A DNA stretch of 64,000 nt from contig CBFHKO010000001.1 of NCBI GenBank assembly GCA_965656445.1, positions 744,001-808,000 of the forward strand, in the 5' to 3' direction. How positions within the stretch are numbered: the first letter of the stretch is position 1; each line of letters begins with the position of its first letter. Both the position numbers and the translations under genes were made by a program. The notes beneath the pieces are model-generated. The model searched no databases. It was not told the DNA's origin and worked only from the letters and a program-made list of their open reading frames with translations. This document shows, one piece after another, positions 25,282 through 34,164 of this stretch. The DNA is from JAHEJA01 sp965656445. Its GTDB lineage: Bacteria; Pseudomonadota; Alphaproteobacteria; Rhodobacterales; Rhodobacteraceae.

Positions 25282-26534
25282 CGGATAATGATGGCTCTGA
25301 AGTCGTTTACATTGGTGCCTGTCGGACCTGTGACGAATAAATCTCCGATGCTGTCAAAGGCAGTATAAGCATTGTTCTGCGCGAGATAGTCTTGGCTCGT
25401 GGTGCCCGTCGCGCGCAATCGCGCGGCTGTGGTTCCATCCGCAAAGGCGCCTGCATTATCCTCTGATCCATCAATCCCATCGGTATCCGCAGCCAGCGCC
25501 GCAATACCTTCGCATCCATCAATCGTTTGCGCAAATGAGAGCAAGAATTCACTGTTCCGCCCGCCCCGCCCTTTTTGACGCAGGGTGACCGTTGTTTCCC
25601 CACCAGAGAGCAATACGACAGGTTTTGGAAACGGCTGATTATGCTTGGCAATTTCGCAGGCAATGGCCCCATGCATCGCGCCAATGTCACGTGCTTCGCC
25701 TTCTATCGCATCGGATAATATATGCGCCTCAATCCCATGATCCCGCGCAACCTGTTGCGCCGCCCCCAGGGACTGCCGCGCCGAGGCTATGACATGCGTT
25801 TCACAGGTTTGGAACACGGAATCCGTTGGGCTTGGTGACTGGCTTTGCGCAATATGCGCGAGCATCGCATCGGGTAAATCTATTTGATATTGCTCAATCA
25901 CATCCATCGCGTTTTGCGCGGTCTTATCATCAGGAACCGTTGGGCCAGAGGCAACCTCTGCGGCGATATCCCCAGGGACATCAGACACGACTAAAGTGAT
26001 GAGCCGTGCTGGGGCAACCTGAGCCGCCAACCTTCCGCCCTTGATCATGCTGAACTGTTTGCGCACTGCATTCATCGCGGAAATAGGCGCGCCTGACGCC
26101 AAGAGCCGTTCATTCAAAAGCGCCTCATCCGCCAAAGTGAACCCCTCAGGCGGTGCCGGCAACAAGGACGATCCGCCCCCACAAATCAAAGCAACCACCA
26201 AGTCATCCGGACCAAGTCCGCTAACCTCTTGCATCAAAGCTTGGCTCGCGATGAGACCGTTTTCATCGGGAACAGGATGCGCCGCTTCTAACACAGTGAT
26301 CTGTTGGGTTTGTGCGCCATACCCATAGCGCGTCACAACACAGCCCGAAAGAGGGCCGTCCCAATGACGCTCAAACGCAGCGGCGAGTTGCGCCGCACCT
26401 TTGCCGGCGCCAATGACACGGGTCTGACCTTTGGGTTTTTCGGGAATAAAAGGCCCGAGGGCTGAATAAGGATCGGCGGCCTGAACAGCCGCCGAAAACA
26501 TGTCTTGCAATACTACTGTGTCGTCTTGGATCAT
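25278..26534 (-). CDS. Glycerate 2-kinase (DUF4147/MOFRL family)
   Basis: 418 residues. N-terminal DUF4147 domain with VIGAGKGAAQLAAAFE and ALICGGGSSLLPAPPEG; C-terminal MOFRL domain with VLLSGGETTVTLRQKGRGGRNSEFLLSFA and ALAADTDGIDGSEDNAGAF. The enzyme phosphorylates D-glycerate to 2-phosphoglycerate for glyoxylate, serine or tartrate metabolism. GAGGAAGG lies about 5 nt before the ATG. It lies 48 nt upstream of the end of tauC on the same strand; no functional link to taurine is evident. Confidence 0.93.
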   Translation of the reverse strand: MIQDDTVVLQDMFSAAVQAADPYSALGPFIPEKPKGQTRVIGAGKGAAQLAAAFERHWDGPLSGCVVTRYGYGAQTQQITVLEAAHPVPDENGLIASQALMQEVSGLGPDDLVVALICGGGSSLLPAPPEGFTLADEALLNERLLASGAPISAMNAVRKQFSMIKGGRLAAQVAPARLITLVVSDVPGDIAAEVASGPTVPDDKTAQNAMDVIEQYQIDLPDAMLAHIAQSQSPSPTDSVFQTCETHVIASARQSLGAAQQVARDHGIEAHILSDAIEGEARDIGAMHGAIACEIAKHNQPFPKPVVLLSGGETTVTLRQKGRGGRNSEFLLSFAQTIDGCEGIAALAADTDGIDGSEDNAGAFADGTTAARLRATGTTSQDYLAQNNAYTAFDSIGDLFVTGPTGTNVNDFRAIIIR

Positions 26535-26582
26535 AACGCCTTCCTCATTTTGGGAAACGCTATGCCAAAATCTGAGGTATTT

Positions 26583-27854
26583 CTAGCCCCGACCTTTCCA
26601 AGGAACCAACAAACGTTCTGCCCAGCGCATAAGCATATCGATGCCAAAACCGATGATGCCAATGAGGATAATCCCCATGACGACGATGTCAGTCAGTGTG
26701 AACTTGGACGCCACCATAATCATCATGCCCGCCCCTTGGGACGCTGCAACGAGTTCCGCCGCAACAACAGTTCCCCAACAGACACCCATAGCAACTCGCG
26801 CCCCTGTAAAAATCTCAGGCAAGCTGTTTGGAATGATGACATAGCGCATGATTTGCCATTTGCTCGCCCCTAAGGAATAGGCCGCATGCACCTTGGAAAT
26901 ATTGACGCCAGACACACCAGATCGCGCGGCAATCGTCATAATCCAAAGGGCGGCGAGGAAGAGCAAGATAATTTTACCTGTCTCGCCAATGCCAAACCAA
27001 ATGATGATGAGGGGAATCAATGCCAACGGCGGCACAGGGCGCATGAATTCCACGATTGGATCAAACCATCCACGGAACCACCCATTGAGCCCCATCGCAT
27101 AGCCAAGAGGAATGCCCACGATGCAGCCAAACAGGAACCCTGAGACAACACGCATCAAAGAATAGCCCAAGTGTTCGGACAAAAGGAAACCACGATAGCC
27201 TTCTTTTGCGATCTCAATACCACGTTCAAGAACCTTTTCTGGAGGTGGTAAATAGATAGGATCCATCTGAAGACCACGCGGCGGAGAAAAGCTAATCGCG
27301 CCTTTGTCCGTCAACACATAGCGACCGCTGTCGAGGCGAAGAGGTGACGCTTTGGAAATGGGTTCACCGTTAATCGCAACGATTTTCCCACCCTCTTTGC
27401 GTTTCACATCATCGTTTTTGTCAAACGTAATGGTTTTGGAGCGTGATGCCTGCATTGAAACGCTATCATTTTTTGCGAAGCCTTCGCCTGGCTCGACCTC
27501 AAGAGTTGAGGGCTTTTCACCAAAATTCAGAACGCGCACATAAACTGTTGCGTCATCTGTCGCCCCGTTTGCATCCGCGAACGTGTAATCAAACTGCATA
27601 TCGCCGACAAAGGGCGCTGGTGCATGTAGAAATTTGGGCAACCAGTTCGATCCTGTGAACGAGCCCCAAATCAAGAACAGCGTTAAAACAGAAATGATGC
27701 TAGCGGCACCATTGGCGACCACGGCGCTTTCATCACCGAATGTTACGGTTTTGAGCGAAGTATAATCCTGTCGGCTTTGCCCAATAAGGCGAATAACAAA
27801 AGCCGCGCCGACAAAAATCGCGATGTAAACGATCAGAATAATCAATCCAGTCAT
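26583..27854 (-). CDS. tauC: Taurine ABC transporter permease TauC, long form with inserted domain
   Basis: 423 residues. The C-terminal about 220 residues are a normal BPD_transp_1 permease (HLGYSLMRVVSGFLFGCIVG ... IIIWFGIGETGKI ... AAYSLGASKWQIMRYVIIPN, the EAA loop). Upstream of it are two extra helices (about 3-22 and 47-64) and a polar segment of about 130 residues between NWLPKFLHAPAP and IYLPPPEKVLE, rich in beta-like strands (VYVRVLNFGEKPSTLEV, GRYVLTDKGAISF). E. coli TauC has about 275 residues. I expect the insert to be periplasmic. Start at 27854: its ATG overlaps the tauB stop by one base. Confidence 0.9.
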   Translation of the reverse strand: MTGLIILIVYIAIFVGAAFVIRLIGQSRQDYTSLKTVTFGDESAVVANGAASIISVLTLFLIWGSFTGSNWLPKFLHAPAPFVGDMQFDYTFADANGATDDATVYVRVLNFGEKPSTLEVEPGEGFAKNDSVSMQASRSKTITFDKNDDVKRKEGGKIVAINGEPISKASPLRLDSGRYVLTDKGAISFSPPRGLQMDPIYLPPPEKVLERGIEIAKEGYRGFLLSEHLGYSLMRVVSGFLFGCIVGIPLGYAMGLNGWFRGWFDPIVEFMRPVPPLALIPLIIIWFGIGETGKIILLFLAALWIMTIAARSGVSGVNISKVHAAYSLGASKWQIMRYVIIPNSLPEIFTGARVAMGVCWGTVVAAELVAASQGAGMMIMVASKFTLTDIVVMGIILIGIIGFGIDMLMRWAERLLVPWKGRG

Positions 27855-28657
27855 TATGCTGTCTCCTGCCGGCCCATAATTTCTTCTTCCATATCCCAAA
27901 TCATCCCCAAGATTTCTTCGCGGGTTTTGGCATAATCAGGATGCTTTTTCACCTCGCGCAGGTCTTGGTTCACCCCAAGATCGGCAAAGGGCAAGCGGTA
28001 TTCTTTGTGAATACGTCCAGGACGCGGGGCCATGACCAATAGACGTTCGCCCAACAAAAGCGCCTCTTCGACGGAGTGGGTGATCAAAATGATGGTCTTG
28101 CCCGTTTCTTTCCACAGCTTCAAAACCAACGACTGCATCTTTTCACGCGTCAAGGCATCCAATGCGCCCAAAGGTTCATCCATCAAAATTACATCAGGTT
28201 CATTTGCCAAACAACGGGCCAAAGCCACACGTTGCTGCATCCCGCCTGATAATTCGTAGACTGCTTTTTCTTTAAAATCCTGAAGTCCTACGACATCCAA
28301 AAGGTGATCCACCTTTTCGCGTGTTTCCGCATTGAGCGGTCCCTTCATGCGCGGACCAAAGCCCACGTTTTCGCGCACGCTCATCCATTCAAACAATGCA
28401 CCCTGCTGAAACACCATTCCACGCTCGGCGCTTGGCCCAGTGACACGATTTCCGTCCAAGGTAATTTGACCCGCTGTCGGGGCTAAAAACCCAGCAACGA
28501 TATTCAAGAGCGTGGTTTTTCCGCACCCTGATGGTCCTAGAACGGATAAGAGTTCGCCCGATTTTAAACTAAGTGTGACATCCTTTAGCGCTTGGACTGA
28601 GCTGCCGTTTGGCAAATCAAACCGCATAGAGATATTGTCGATTAAAAGCTCGCTCAT
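27854..28657 (-). CDS. tauB: Taurine ABC transporter ATP-binding protein
   Basis: 267 residues. Walker A GPSGCGKTT, Q loop in MVFQQGALFEWMSV, signature LSGGMQQR, Walker B VILMDEPLGALD, and H loop ITHSVEEA. The LSGGMQQR and PLGALD forms are those of the nitrate/sulfonate/taurine subfamily. The start at 28657 is chosen because GAGAGG lies 6 nt upstream; the frame remains open to 28711 but includes the intercistronic terminator-like region. Works with TauA and TauC at the inner membrane. Confidence 0.93.
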   Translation of the reverse strand: MSELLIDNISMRFDLPNGSSVQALKDVTLSLKSGELLSVLGPSGCGKTTLLNIVAGFLAPTAGQITLDGNRVTGPSAERGMVFQQGALFEWMSVRENVGFGPRMKGPLNAETREKVDHLLDVVGLQDFKEKAVYELSGGMQQRVALARCLANEPDVILMDEPLGALDALTREKMQSLVLKLWKETGKTIILITHSVEEALLLGERLLVMAPRPGRIHKEYRLPFADLGVNQDLREVKKHPDYAKTREEILGMIWDMEEEIMGRQETA

Positions 28658-28698
28658 TGCTTGCCTCTCTGAAATTTTTGGTGAGGGTGCAAAAGAAG

Positions 28699-28721
28699 AA
28701 AGGGCGCGCAAGTCGCCCTTT
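28699..28721 (-). terminator. Intercistronic hairpin between tauA and tauB
   Basis: On the minus strand AAAGGGCG-(7 nt)-CGCCCTTT is followed by CTTCTTTT. It sits 20 nt after the tauA stop. A leaky terminator here would give more binding protein than TauB/TauC, the usual arrangement for periplasmic binding proteins. Confidence 0.7.
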
Positions 28722-28741
28722 CCTAGTTCAACACATAGAAC

Positions 28742-29749
28742 TTACATGCCTTTAGCAGCTGCCAATGGACCTGTGTTCACTGCTGCATCATAGCTGTCGA
28801 GTGCAGCGTCGATTGAGCCCGCTTCTACGAAGACATCCGCAACACCCTTCATGAAGGTTTGCGCTGCGCCACCGAGCCATGCACCTGACAATTGCTCGTC
28901 AACAGTTGGGAATGTGAATGTCGCAATCGTTTCTGCTGTTGCTTCGACATCCATGCCGGCATCTTTTGCAATTACTGGCAACATTTTCGCGTGGTTTGCT
29001 TCATCCGCCCACATCGCGTTTGCGTCTGCTGTGACTTTCAAGAATTTAGCAACCGTGTCGCTGTTTTCTTCAACCCAGCCAGAAGGACCAGATGTGACGT
29101 CAAATACCAAGATGCCGAGCTCTGTTTTCTCGTCACCTGTGAGAAGAACGTTACCGTGTGCAAGCGCACGACGAAGCGATCCGCCCCAGCCACAGAACAT
29201 GTCGATTGATCCGTTTTCAATCGCAGCTGCCGCATCCGGTGGATCCATGTCAACAACTTGCATGCTTCCGACGTCAACGCCGAAGTGGCTCATTTGCTTG
29301 AGGAAGCCGTAGTGTGCCGCTGTGCCCAAAGGTACCGCAACTTTTTTGCCAGCCAATTCTTCTGTATTTTCCTTGTCGATTTCTAGATCAGAACGCACAA
29401 CACAGTTGTCGTTATCCGCGTAGCTGACCGCCACGTCTAGGATTTGAAGGTCTTGACCCGCTGATGTTGCAACAACGAAAGGTGGAACACCTTGGCTCAG
29501 AGATAGGTGAACGTCACCAGAAGCCATCGCCGCTGACATTTTCACACCAGATTCAAAGGCAACCCAGTTCACTTTCATGCCGAGCGCTTCGTCATATGTA
29601 CCCATTTGCTTGGCGTATTCGAATGGCATTGGCCATTCTAGGAAATACCCGACAGTTAGTTCGCCGTGGCCATCTGCAAGAGCAGCGCCCGCTGACACTG
29701 TCATTGCGCTTGCTGCGACAGCTGTCATCAATTTGGATTTAAGTTTCAT
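28742..29749 (-). CDS. tauA: Taurine ABC transporter substrate-binding protein
   Basis: 335 residues. Signal peptide MKLKSKLMTAVAASAMTVSAGAALA ends before DGHGELTVGYF. The mature protein is an NMT1/SsuA-type type II binding protein: VGYFLEWPMPFEYAKQMG, KVNWVAFESGVKMSAAMASG, SGPSGWVEENSDTVAKFLKV. GGGAG lies 6 nt before the ATG. It is divergent from tpa and presumably induced with it. Taurine as ligand is inferred from the neighbouring tpa/xsc genes; other sulfonates are possible. Confidence 0.9.
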   Translation of the reverse strand: MKLKSKLMTAVAASAMTVSAGAALADGHGELTVGYFLEWPMPFEYAKQMGTYDEALGMKVNWVAFESGVKMSAAMASGDVHLSLSQGVPPFVVATSAGQDLQILDVAVSYADNDNCVVRSDLEIDKENTEELAGKKVAVPLGTAAHYGFLKQMSHFGVDVGSMQVVDMDPPDAAAAIENGSIDMFCGWGGSLRRALAHGNVLLTGDEKTELGILVFDVTSGPSGWVEENSDTVAKFLKVTADANAMWADEANHAKMLPVIAKDAGMDVEATAETIATFTFPTVDEQLSGAWLGGAAQTFMKGVADVFVEAGSIDAALDSYDAAVNTGPLAAAKGM

Positions 29750-30137
29750 GTATAACTCCCATGTTATCCGTAACCTCAGTTCCCGAGGTTTTGTTTTACA
29801 CCGTTCCGACGGTAAACGTTGCTACAAAATAGTCAAACGTAAATCCGCATCTCAGCTGATCCGAGCCCATATCCTGATTCCGATCAATGCTTTTTTTGAG
29901 GCAACGGGTAAGAATGATGTGCATTATACGACCTCAGCCACCACGCGAAATCGATTAAGTTGATATATTTCAGTTGGTTAAATTATGATTTCAGCAAACA
30001 CCTACCAAGATGATGCCATTTTTGGCCTTAACTGAACAAGCAATCTGGCCCTATTCTAATCCCTGACTTTTCGGCTCTTGTTTTGAATGCAAATTAAAAC
30101 GGACTGGGTGAGTCCGTTGTGGATAAGGATTTCGAAA
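29750..30137. other. Divergent tauA-tpa intergenic region
   Basis: 388 nt without a gene. Towards tpa it holds the paired TauR-like repeats. Towards tauA it holds two inverted repeats: AACCTC-(7)-GAGGTT at 29772-29790, within the probable tauA leader, and ACCGT-TCCG-ACGGT at 29800-29813. The middle (29814-30020) shows nothing I recognise. Confidence 0.7.
30022..30053 (+). promoter_or_regulatory. Candidate TauR operator upstream of tpa (two direct repeats)
   Basis: TTGGCCTTA at 30022-30030 and CTGGCCCTA at 30045-30053 are direct repeats with start-to-start spacing of 23 nt. The second lies 93 nt before the tpa start codon. The same pair at the same spacing precedes xsc. The published Rhodobacter capsulatus TauR site, as I recall it, is a direct repeat of CTGGACYTAA, which is close to these. 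Confidence 0.75.
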
Positions 30138-31523
30138 ATGGACGGTACTCATCGCGACAATGATATCTCTCATATTGTAGAAGCTGACCGTGTCAACGTG
30201 TGGCACCATTTGTTGCAGCACAAACCCTTTGAAACGGGTGAGCCGCGCATCATTGTCGAAGGCAAAGGTATGCGCGTATGGGACCAACACGGCAAAGAGC
30301 ATTTGGATGCTGTGTCCGGTGGCGTTTGGACTGTCAATGTTGGCTATGGGCGCGAAAGCATTGCAGATGCCGTACGCGATCAGTTGGTGAAGATGAACTA
30401 TTTTGCAGGGTCCGCAGGGTCTATCCCCGGCGCGCTTTTTGCGGAAAAGCTGCTTGAGAAAATGCCGGGCTTGGATCGTCTGTATTACTGTAACTCAGGA
30501 TCAGAGGCGAACGAAAAAGCGTTCAAACTGGTTCGTCAAATTGCTCACAAACGTTATGGTGGCAAGAAGCACAAGATCTTGTACCGCGACCGCGATTATC
30601 ACGGAACAACGATTGCTTGCCTATCCGCAGGCGGCCAAGATGAGCGCAATGCACAATACGGCCCCTACACACCTGGGTTCGTGCGCGTTCCACATTGCCT
30701 AGAATATCGCGCACAATGGGATGTGACAGGTGAAGAATACGGAAAAATGGCGGCGGATGCGATTGAACAAGTCATCCTCGCCGAAGGGCCTGACACCGTT
30801 GGCGCACTATGCTTGGAGCCCGTCACTGCGGGTGGTGGCGTTATTACACCGCCTTTGGGATACTGGGATCGTGTCCAAGAAATCTGTAAAAAATACGATA
30901 TCTTGCTTCACATCGACGAAGTTGTCTGTGGCGTTGGCCGGACAGGAACATGGTTTGGCTATCAGCATTACGGCATCAAACCTGACTTTGTGACAATGGC
31001 CAAAGGTGTCGCCTCCGGCTATGCCGCTATTGCCTGCCTAGCAACAACAGAAGCTGTGTTTGACATGTTCAAAGACGATTCAAACGATCCGATGAACTAT
31101 TTCCGCGATATCTCAACCTTTGGTGGCTGCACGGCTGGCCCAGCGGCGGCGTTGGAAAACATGCGCATCATCGAAGACGAAGGCCTCTTGGACAATACAA
31201 CCGCGATGGGCGAACGGATGGTCAACAACCTGCAAGCCTTATCTGAAAAACATGCTGTCATCGGCGATGTGCGTGGCAAAGGGTTGTTCTGTGGCGCAGA
31301 GCTCGTCAGCGATCGCGCAACAAAAGAGCCAATGGATGAGAAAAAAGTCCAAGCTGTTGTTGCGGATTGTATGCAGCAAGGCGTTGTTATTGGTGCCACA
31401 AATCGATCTTTGCCAGGGTTCAATAACACATTGTGCTTTAGCCCCGCTTTGATCGCCACAGCAGATGACATCGACAACATCACGGACGCTGTGGATCAAG
31501 CCCTCACACGCGTCTTTGGCTAA
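30138..31523 (+). CDS. tpa: Taurine:pyruvate aminotransferase
   Basis: 461 residues of the class III PLP aminotransferase family. GSAGSIPGALFAEKL, NSGSEANEKAFKLVRQ, YHGTTIACLSAGG, and LHIDEVVCGVGRTGTWFGYQ are seen; the PLP lysine is in FVTMAKGVASGYAA. The enzyme converts taurine and pyruvate to sulfoacetaldehyde and alanine. The start at 30138 is set by AAGGA 9 nt upstream; the frame extends upstream to 30087 without such a site. Pyruvate regeneration would need alanine dehydrogenase, which is not in the window. The stop shares CTAA with the convergent regulator gene. Confidence 0.95.
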   Translation: MDGTHRDNDISHIVEADRVNVWHHLLQHKPFETGEPRIIVEGKGMRVWDQHGKEHLDAVSGGVWTVNVGYGRESIADAVRDQLVKMNYFAGSAGSIPGALFAEKLLEKMPGLDRLYYCNSGSEANEKAFKLVRQIAHKRYGGKKHKILYRDRDYHGTTIACLSAGGQDERNAQYGPYTPGFVRVPHCLEYRAQWDVTGEEYGKMAADAIEQVILAEGPDTVGALCLEPVTAGGGVITPPLGYWDRVQEICKKYDILLHIDEVVCGVGRTGTWFGYQHYGIKPDFVTMAKGVASGYAAIACLATTEAVFDMFKDDSNDPMNYFRDISTFGGCTAGPAAALENMRIIEDEGLLDNTTAMGERMVNNLQALSEKHAVIGDVRGKGLFCGAELVSDRATKEPMDEKKVQAVVADCMQQGVVIGATNRSLPGFNNTLCFSPALIATADDIDNITDAVDQALTRVFG

Positions 31524-32353
31524 GGCTGATTGCGACCCTCAAGGTATGTCAAATATCTTGAGGGAACCTCACTGCGGAAACAATATCCCGTTGTTCTTGC
31601 AGCTTTCAAAATGTGATGCGTTGTTTGCTGAAGCGGCTGCAAAATAATAGGCAAATGAAACCGCCCCGAGGCCGACCCATCATACATGATAATTGTATAT
31701 CCGGCTAAGAACCCATTTCCAACGAGGGTATGGGTGCTAAAGAAATCAACGCCCATGATCGGCATTGGTTCAGCTGAGGAATAGACAATCCCTAAACCTG
31801 AATTGGACTTTATCATCAAACCGCGATGTTCTCGATTTGACAAAGGCCCCAAGTCTACGCGTTTAGTGTCACCACTCGGGGGATCATACCCTTTGATCAC
31901 CCGCCGTCCTCCTACGTCAAACACACGAACCAGCAATGATAAAAATTTTGCAGGATTGGTGAAGGATGGCCTCCAGATAATATGAATCCCATCGGGCAAC
32001 CGATACCCAGTTGCCGAATCGTTTTGTCGTGATGGGATCGTGAAATCATGCTCAAAGAACGCATATTCCACCGCTTCGCGTATGGTGAGCACCCCTTGTT
32101 GAAGCTTTTCAGCCTCTTGTTCGATTTCAGCTAGGGGTTGTAAAATAATGCGAGCATCGACACCAAACAAATCACAGATGCGCCGAAGCATCCCTGGCTT
32201 GGGAAAACTTTCACCATTCAGAATGCGGTTCATTTGAACTCGATTAATGTCTAATCGATCTGCAACTTCGGCAATTGTCCCAATCCGTGCACACAAAATG
32301 CGCAGGTTTTTCCCAAATATAAGATGGGTGGATATATTAGACGTGTCGGACAC
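31520..32353 (-). CDS. XRE-type HTH transcriptional regulator
   Basis: 277 residues. The N-terminal helix-turn-helix lies at about 15-65: FGKNLRILCARIGTIAEVAD then LDINRVQMNRILNGESFPKP, a Cro/C1-type DNA-binding domain. The remaining about 190 residues (SLLVRVFDVGGRRVIKGYDP, LMIKSNSGLGIVYSSAEP, FHLPIILQPLQQTTHH) look like a ligand-sensing beta-rich domain I do not recognise. It lies convergent to tpa and divergent from tauR, inside the sulfonate cluster, so control of sulfonate or acetyl metabolism is plausible but unproven. Its 3' end overlaps tpa by 4 nt. Confidence 0.82.
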   Translation of the reverse strand: MSDTSNISTHLIFGKNLRILCARIGTIAEVADRLDINRVQMNRILNGESFPKPGMLRRICDLFGVDARIILQPLAEIEQEAEKLQQGVLTIREAVEYAFFEHDFTIPSRQNDSATGYRLPDGIHIIWRPSFTNPAKFLSLLVRVFDVGGRRVIKGYDPPSGDTKRVDLGPLSNREHRGLMIKSNSGLGIVYSSAEPMPIMGVDFFSTHTLVGNGFLAGYTIIMYDGSASGRFHLPIILQPLQQTTHHILKAARTTGYCFRSEVPSRYLTYLEGRNQP

Positions 32354-32586
32354 CTATTTACCATTCAATCATAAGACTGTTAAGCAGCCATTCAAAACAC
32401 ACTCATAACGTGCAAACAAGATATATCTAAGCAAAATTTACGCTCAATTGCGGGAAAATGCATAGTCGCTTAATTACTATTTTTGAGTAACCAAAATTAC
32501 TTACAAACAAAACATAAGTGCAGTACTGTTAAGAACAAAAGCACTCATTACCTTAACATAAATCAAAGGAAAATGGCACCCTCCCT

Positions 32587-34062
32587 ATGAAATTGCCTGT
32601 TGAAACCTTTTTTCTGGACCCAAACTCTGAGGGAACACTTCAGTCGCGGATCCAAGAAATGATTGCCTCAGGCATTCTAAATGGCCGTCTGTCAAAGGGG
32701 GCCAAGCTGCCATCAACGCGCAAACTGGCAACCCATTTAGGTGTGAGCCGCATCACGGTAACGCTCGCCTATACCGAGTTGTTGTCCAATGATTACCTAT
32801 CCTCCAAAGGGCGCTCAGGCTATTTTGTGTCTGAAACCGCCCCTGAACCGCCTGTTTTTGCCCCAGCCAAGCGCAACGAAGACAAAGTGGATTGGTCCCG
32901 CGCGATTGGCCAACAATTCACGGGCTCCTATGAGCATAAAAAGCCTCTGGATTGGGAAAAATATGACTATCCCTTTATCTATGGCCAAACTGATCCGACC
33001 CTGTTTGATCACACAAATTGGCGACAATGTGCATTGCAGGCATTGGGGGCCAAGGATTTTGGGTCTCTGACATCGGATTATTACGACCGCGATGATCCTC
33101 GATTGATTGAATTCATTGCGCGTCACTCTTTGCCAAGACGGGGAATTGCGGCAAATCCTGATGAAATATTAGTGACGCTTGGTGCGCAAAACGCGCTTTG
33201 GCTGACGGCGCAGGTGTTGCTAAATCAACGGCGCACGGCGACAATTGAAAACCCCTGTTATCCAGCCCTCCGCGATATTTTGAACCAATCTCGGTGTCAT
33301 GTCCGCACTGTTGATGTTGACCAAGACGGGCTTCCCCCCGAAAACATCCCAGAGGATACGACTGTTATTTTCACCACGCCCAGCCACCATTGCCCCACCG
33401 CGGCGACGATGCCTTTGGCACGCCGCCGCGCGCTGCTTGACAAGGCGCGGGCTTTGGATGCTCTGGTTGTTGAGGATGACTATGAATTTGAGATGTCTTT
33501 CATAAAACCCCCCTCTCCATCCTTGAAATCCTTGGATCAAGATGGGCGTGTGATCTATGTCGGCAGCTTTTCAAAATCCCTCTTCCCCGGTTTGCGGCTT
33601 GGCTATCTTGTGGGCTCTGCCCCCTTCATCCGCGAAGTGCGCGCCCTCAGAGCCAGCGTTCTGCGCCACCCACCCGGGCATATCCAGAGAACAGCCGCCT
33701 ATTTCCTTAGCCTTGGGCATTACGATGCTTTGATCCGCAAAATGGGCGCTACCTATCAAAAGCGGCGCAAAACGATGGAAGACAGCATTCAAAAAGCCAG
33801 ATTAAATATCGCAGGACGTGGGGTCTTTGGCGGGTCGTCTTTTTGGATGAAAGCACCAGAAGGCGTCGATGTGACTGACTTGGCAAACCGTTTGAGACAA
33901 AGGGGTGTCTTGATTGAAACGGGCGATGCATTTTTTGCTCAGACCTCACCAGAACATGGATATTATCGCCTCGCATATTCCTCAATTCCAGAACAGAAAA
34001 TTCCACGCGGCATTGAAATCATTGGCGAGGAAATTTCCAAATCTGGCCCTAGCTCAGTCTAA
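32587..34062 (+). CDS. tauR: TauR, MocR/GabR-family regulator of taurine metabolism
   Basis: 491 residues. A GntR-type winged helix (about 12-80; LPSTRKLATHLGVSRITVTLAYTELLSNDYL) is fused to a fold-type I aminotransferase-like domain with VVEDDYEFEM and the PLP lysine in YVGSFSKSLFPGLRLGYLVG. This is the MocR architecture; between tpa and xsc it is TauR, which activates both in Rhodobacter capsulatus when taurine is present. The nearest AAGGA is 16 nt before the ATG, and a five-codon frame (MAPSL, 32573-32590) ends on the start as ATGA, so initiation may be weak or coupled. The last codons contain one half of the xsc operator. Confidence 0.92.
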   Translation: MKLPVETFFLDPNSEGTLQSRIQEMIASGILNGRLSKGAKLPSTRKLATHLGVSRITVTLAYTELLSNDYLSSKGRSGYFVSETAPEPPVFAPAKRNEDKVDWSRAIGQQFTGSYEHKKPLDWEKYDYPFIYGQTDPTLFDHTNWRQCALQALGAKDFGSLTSDYYDRDDPRLIEFIARHSLPRRGIAANPDEILVTLGAQNALWLTAQVLLNQRRTATIENPCYPALRDILNQSRCHVRTVDVDQDGLPPENIPEDTTVIFTTPSHHCPTAATMPLARRRALLDKARALDALVVEDDYEFEMSFIKPPSPSLKSLDQDGRVIYVGSFSKSLFPGLRLGYLVGSAPFIREVRALRASVLRHPPGHIQRTAAYFLSLGHYDALIRKMGATYQKRRKTMEDSIQKARLNIAGRGVFGGSSFWMKAPEGVDVTDLANRLRQRGVLIETGDAFFAQTSPEHGYYRLAYSSIPEQKIPRGIEIIGEEISKSGPSSV

Positions 34063-34074
34063 TAACTGGCCCTA
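34043..34074 (+). promoter_or_regulatory. Candidate TauR operator upstream of xsc (two direct repeats)
   Basis: CTGGCCCTA at 34043-34051 and again at 34066-34074, 23 nt apart start to start, the same as before tpa. The first copy lies inside the last codons of tauR (Ser-Gly-Pro-Ser), the second just after its stop. The second is 99 nt before the xsc start codon. Confidence 0.75.
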
Positions 34075-34164
34075 TTTATCACTCTCAGCTAAGCTTAGTG
34101 TCATCACAAAACCAGCACGATCCCGTGCTGTCTATTTTTTTGCCGTTTCAGGAGATATCCCACA

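Noticed and set aside
32573..32590. Five-codon frame MAPSL ending on the tauR start as a leader peptide
   Set aside because: The purine-rich site is only 2 nt before its ATG, too close for normal initiation, so I mention it only under tauR.
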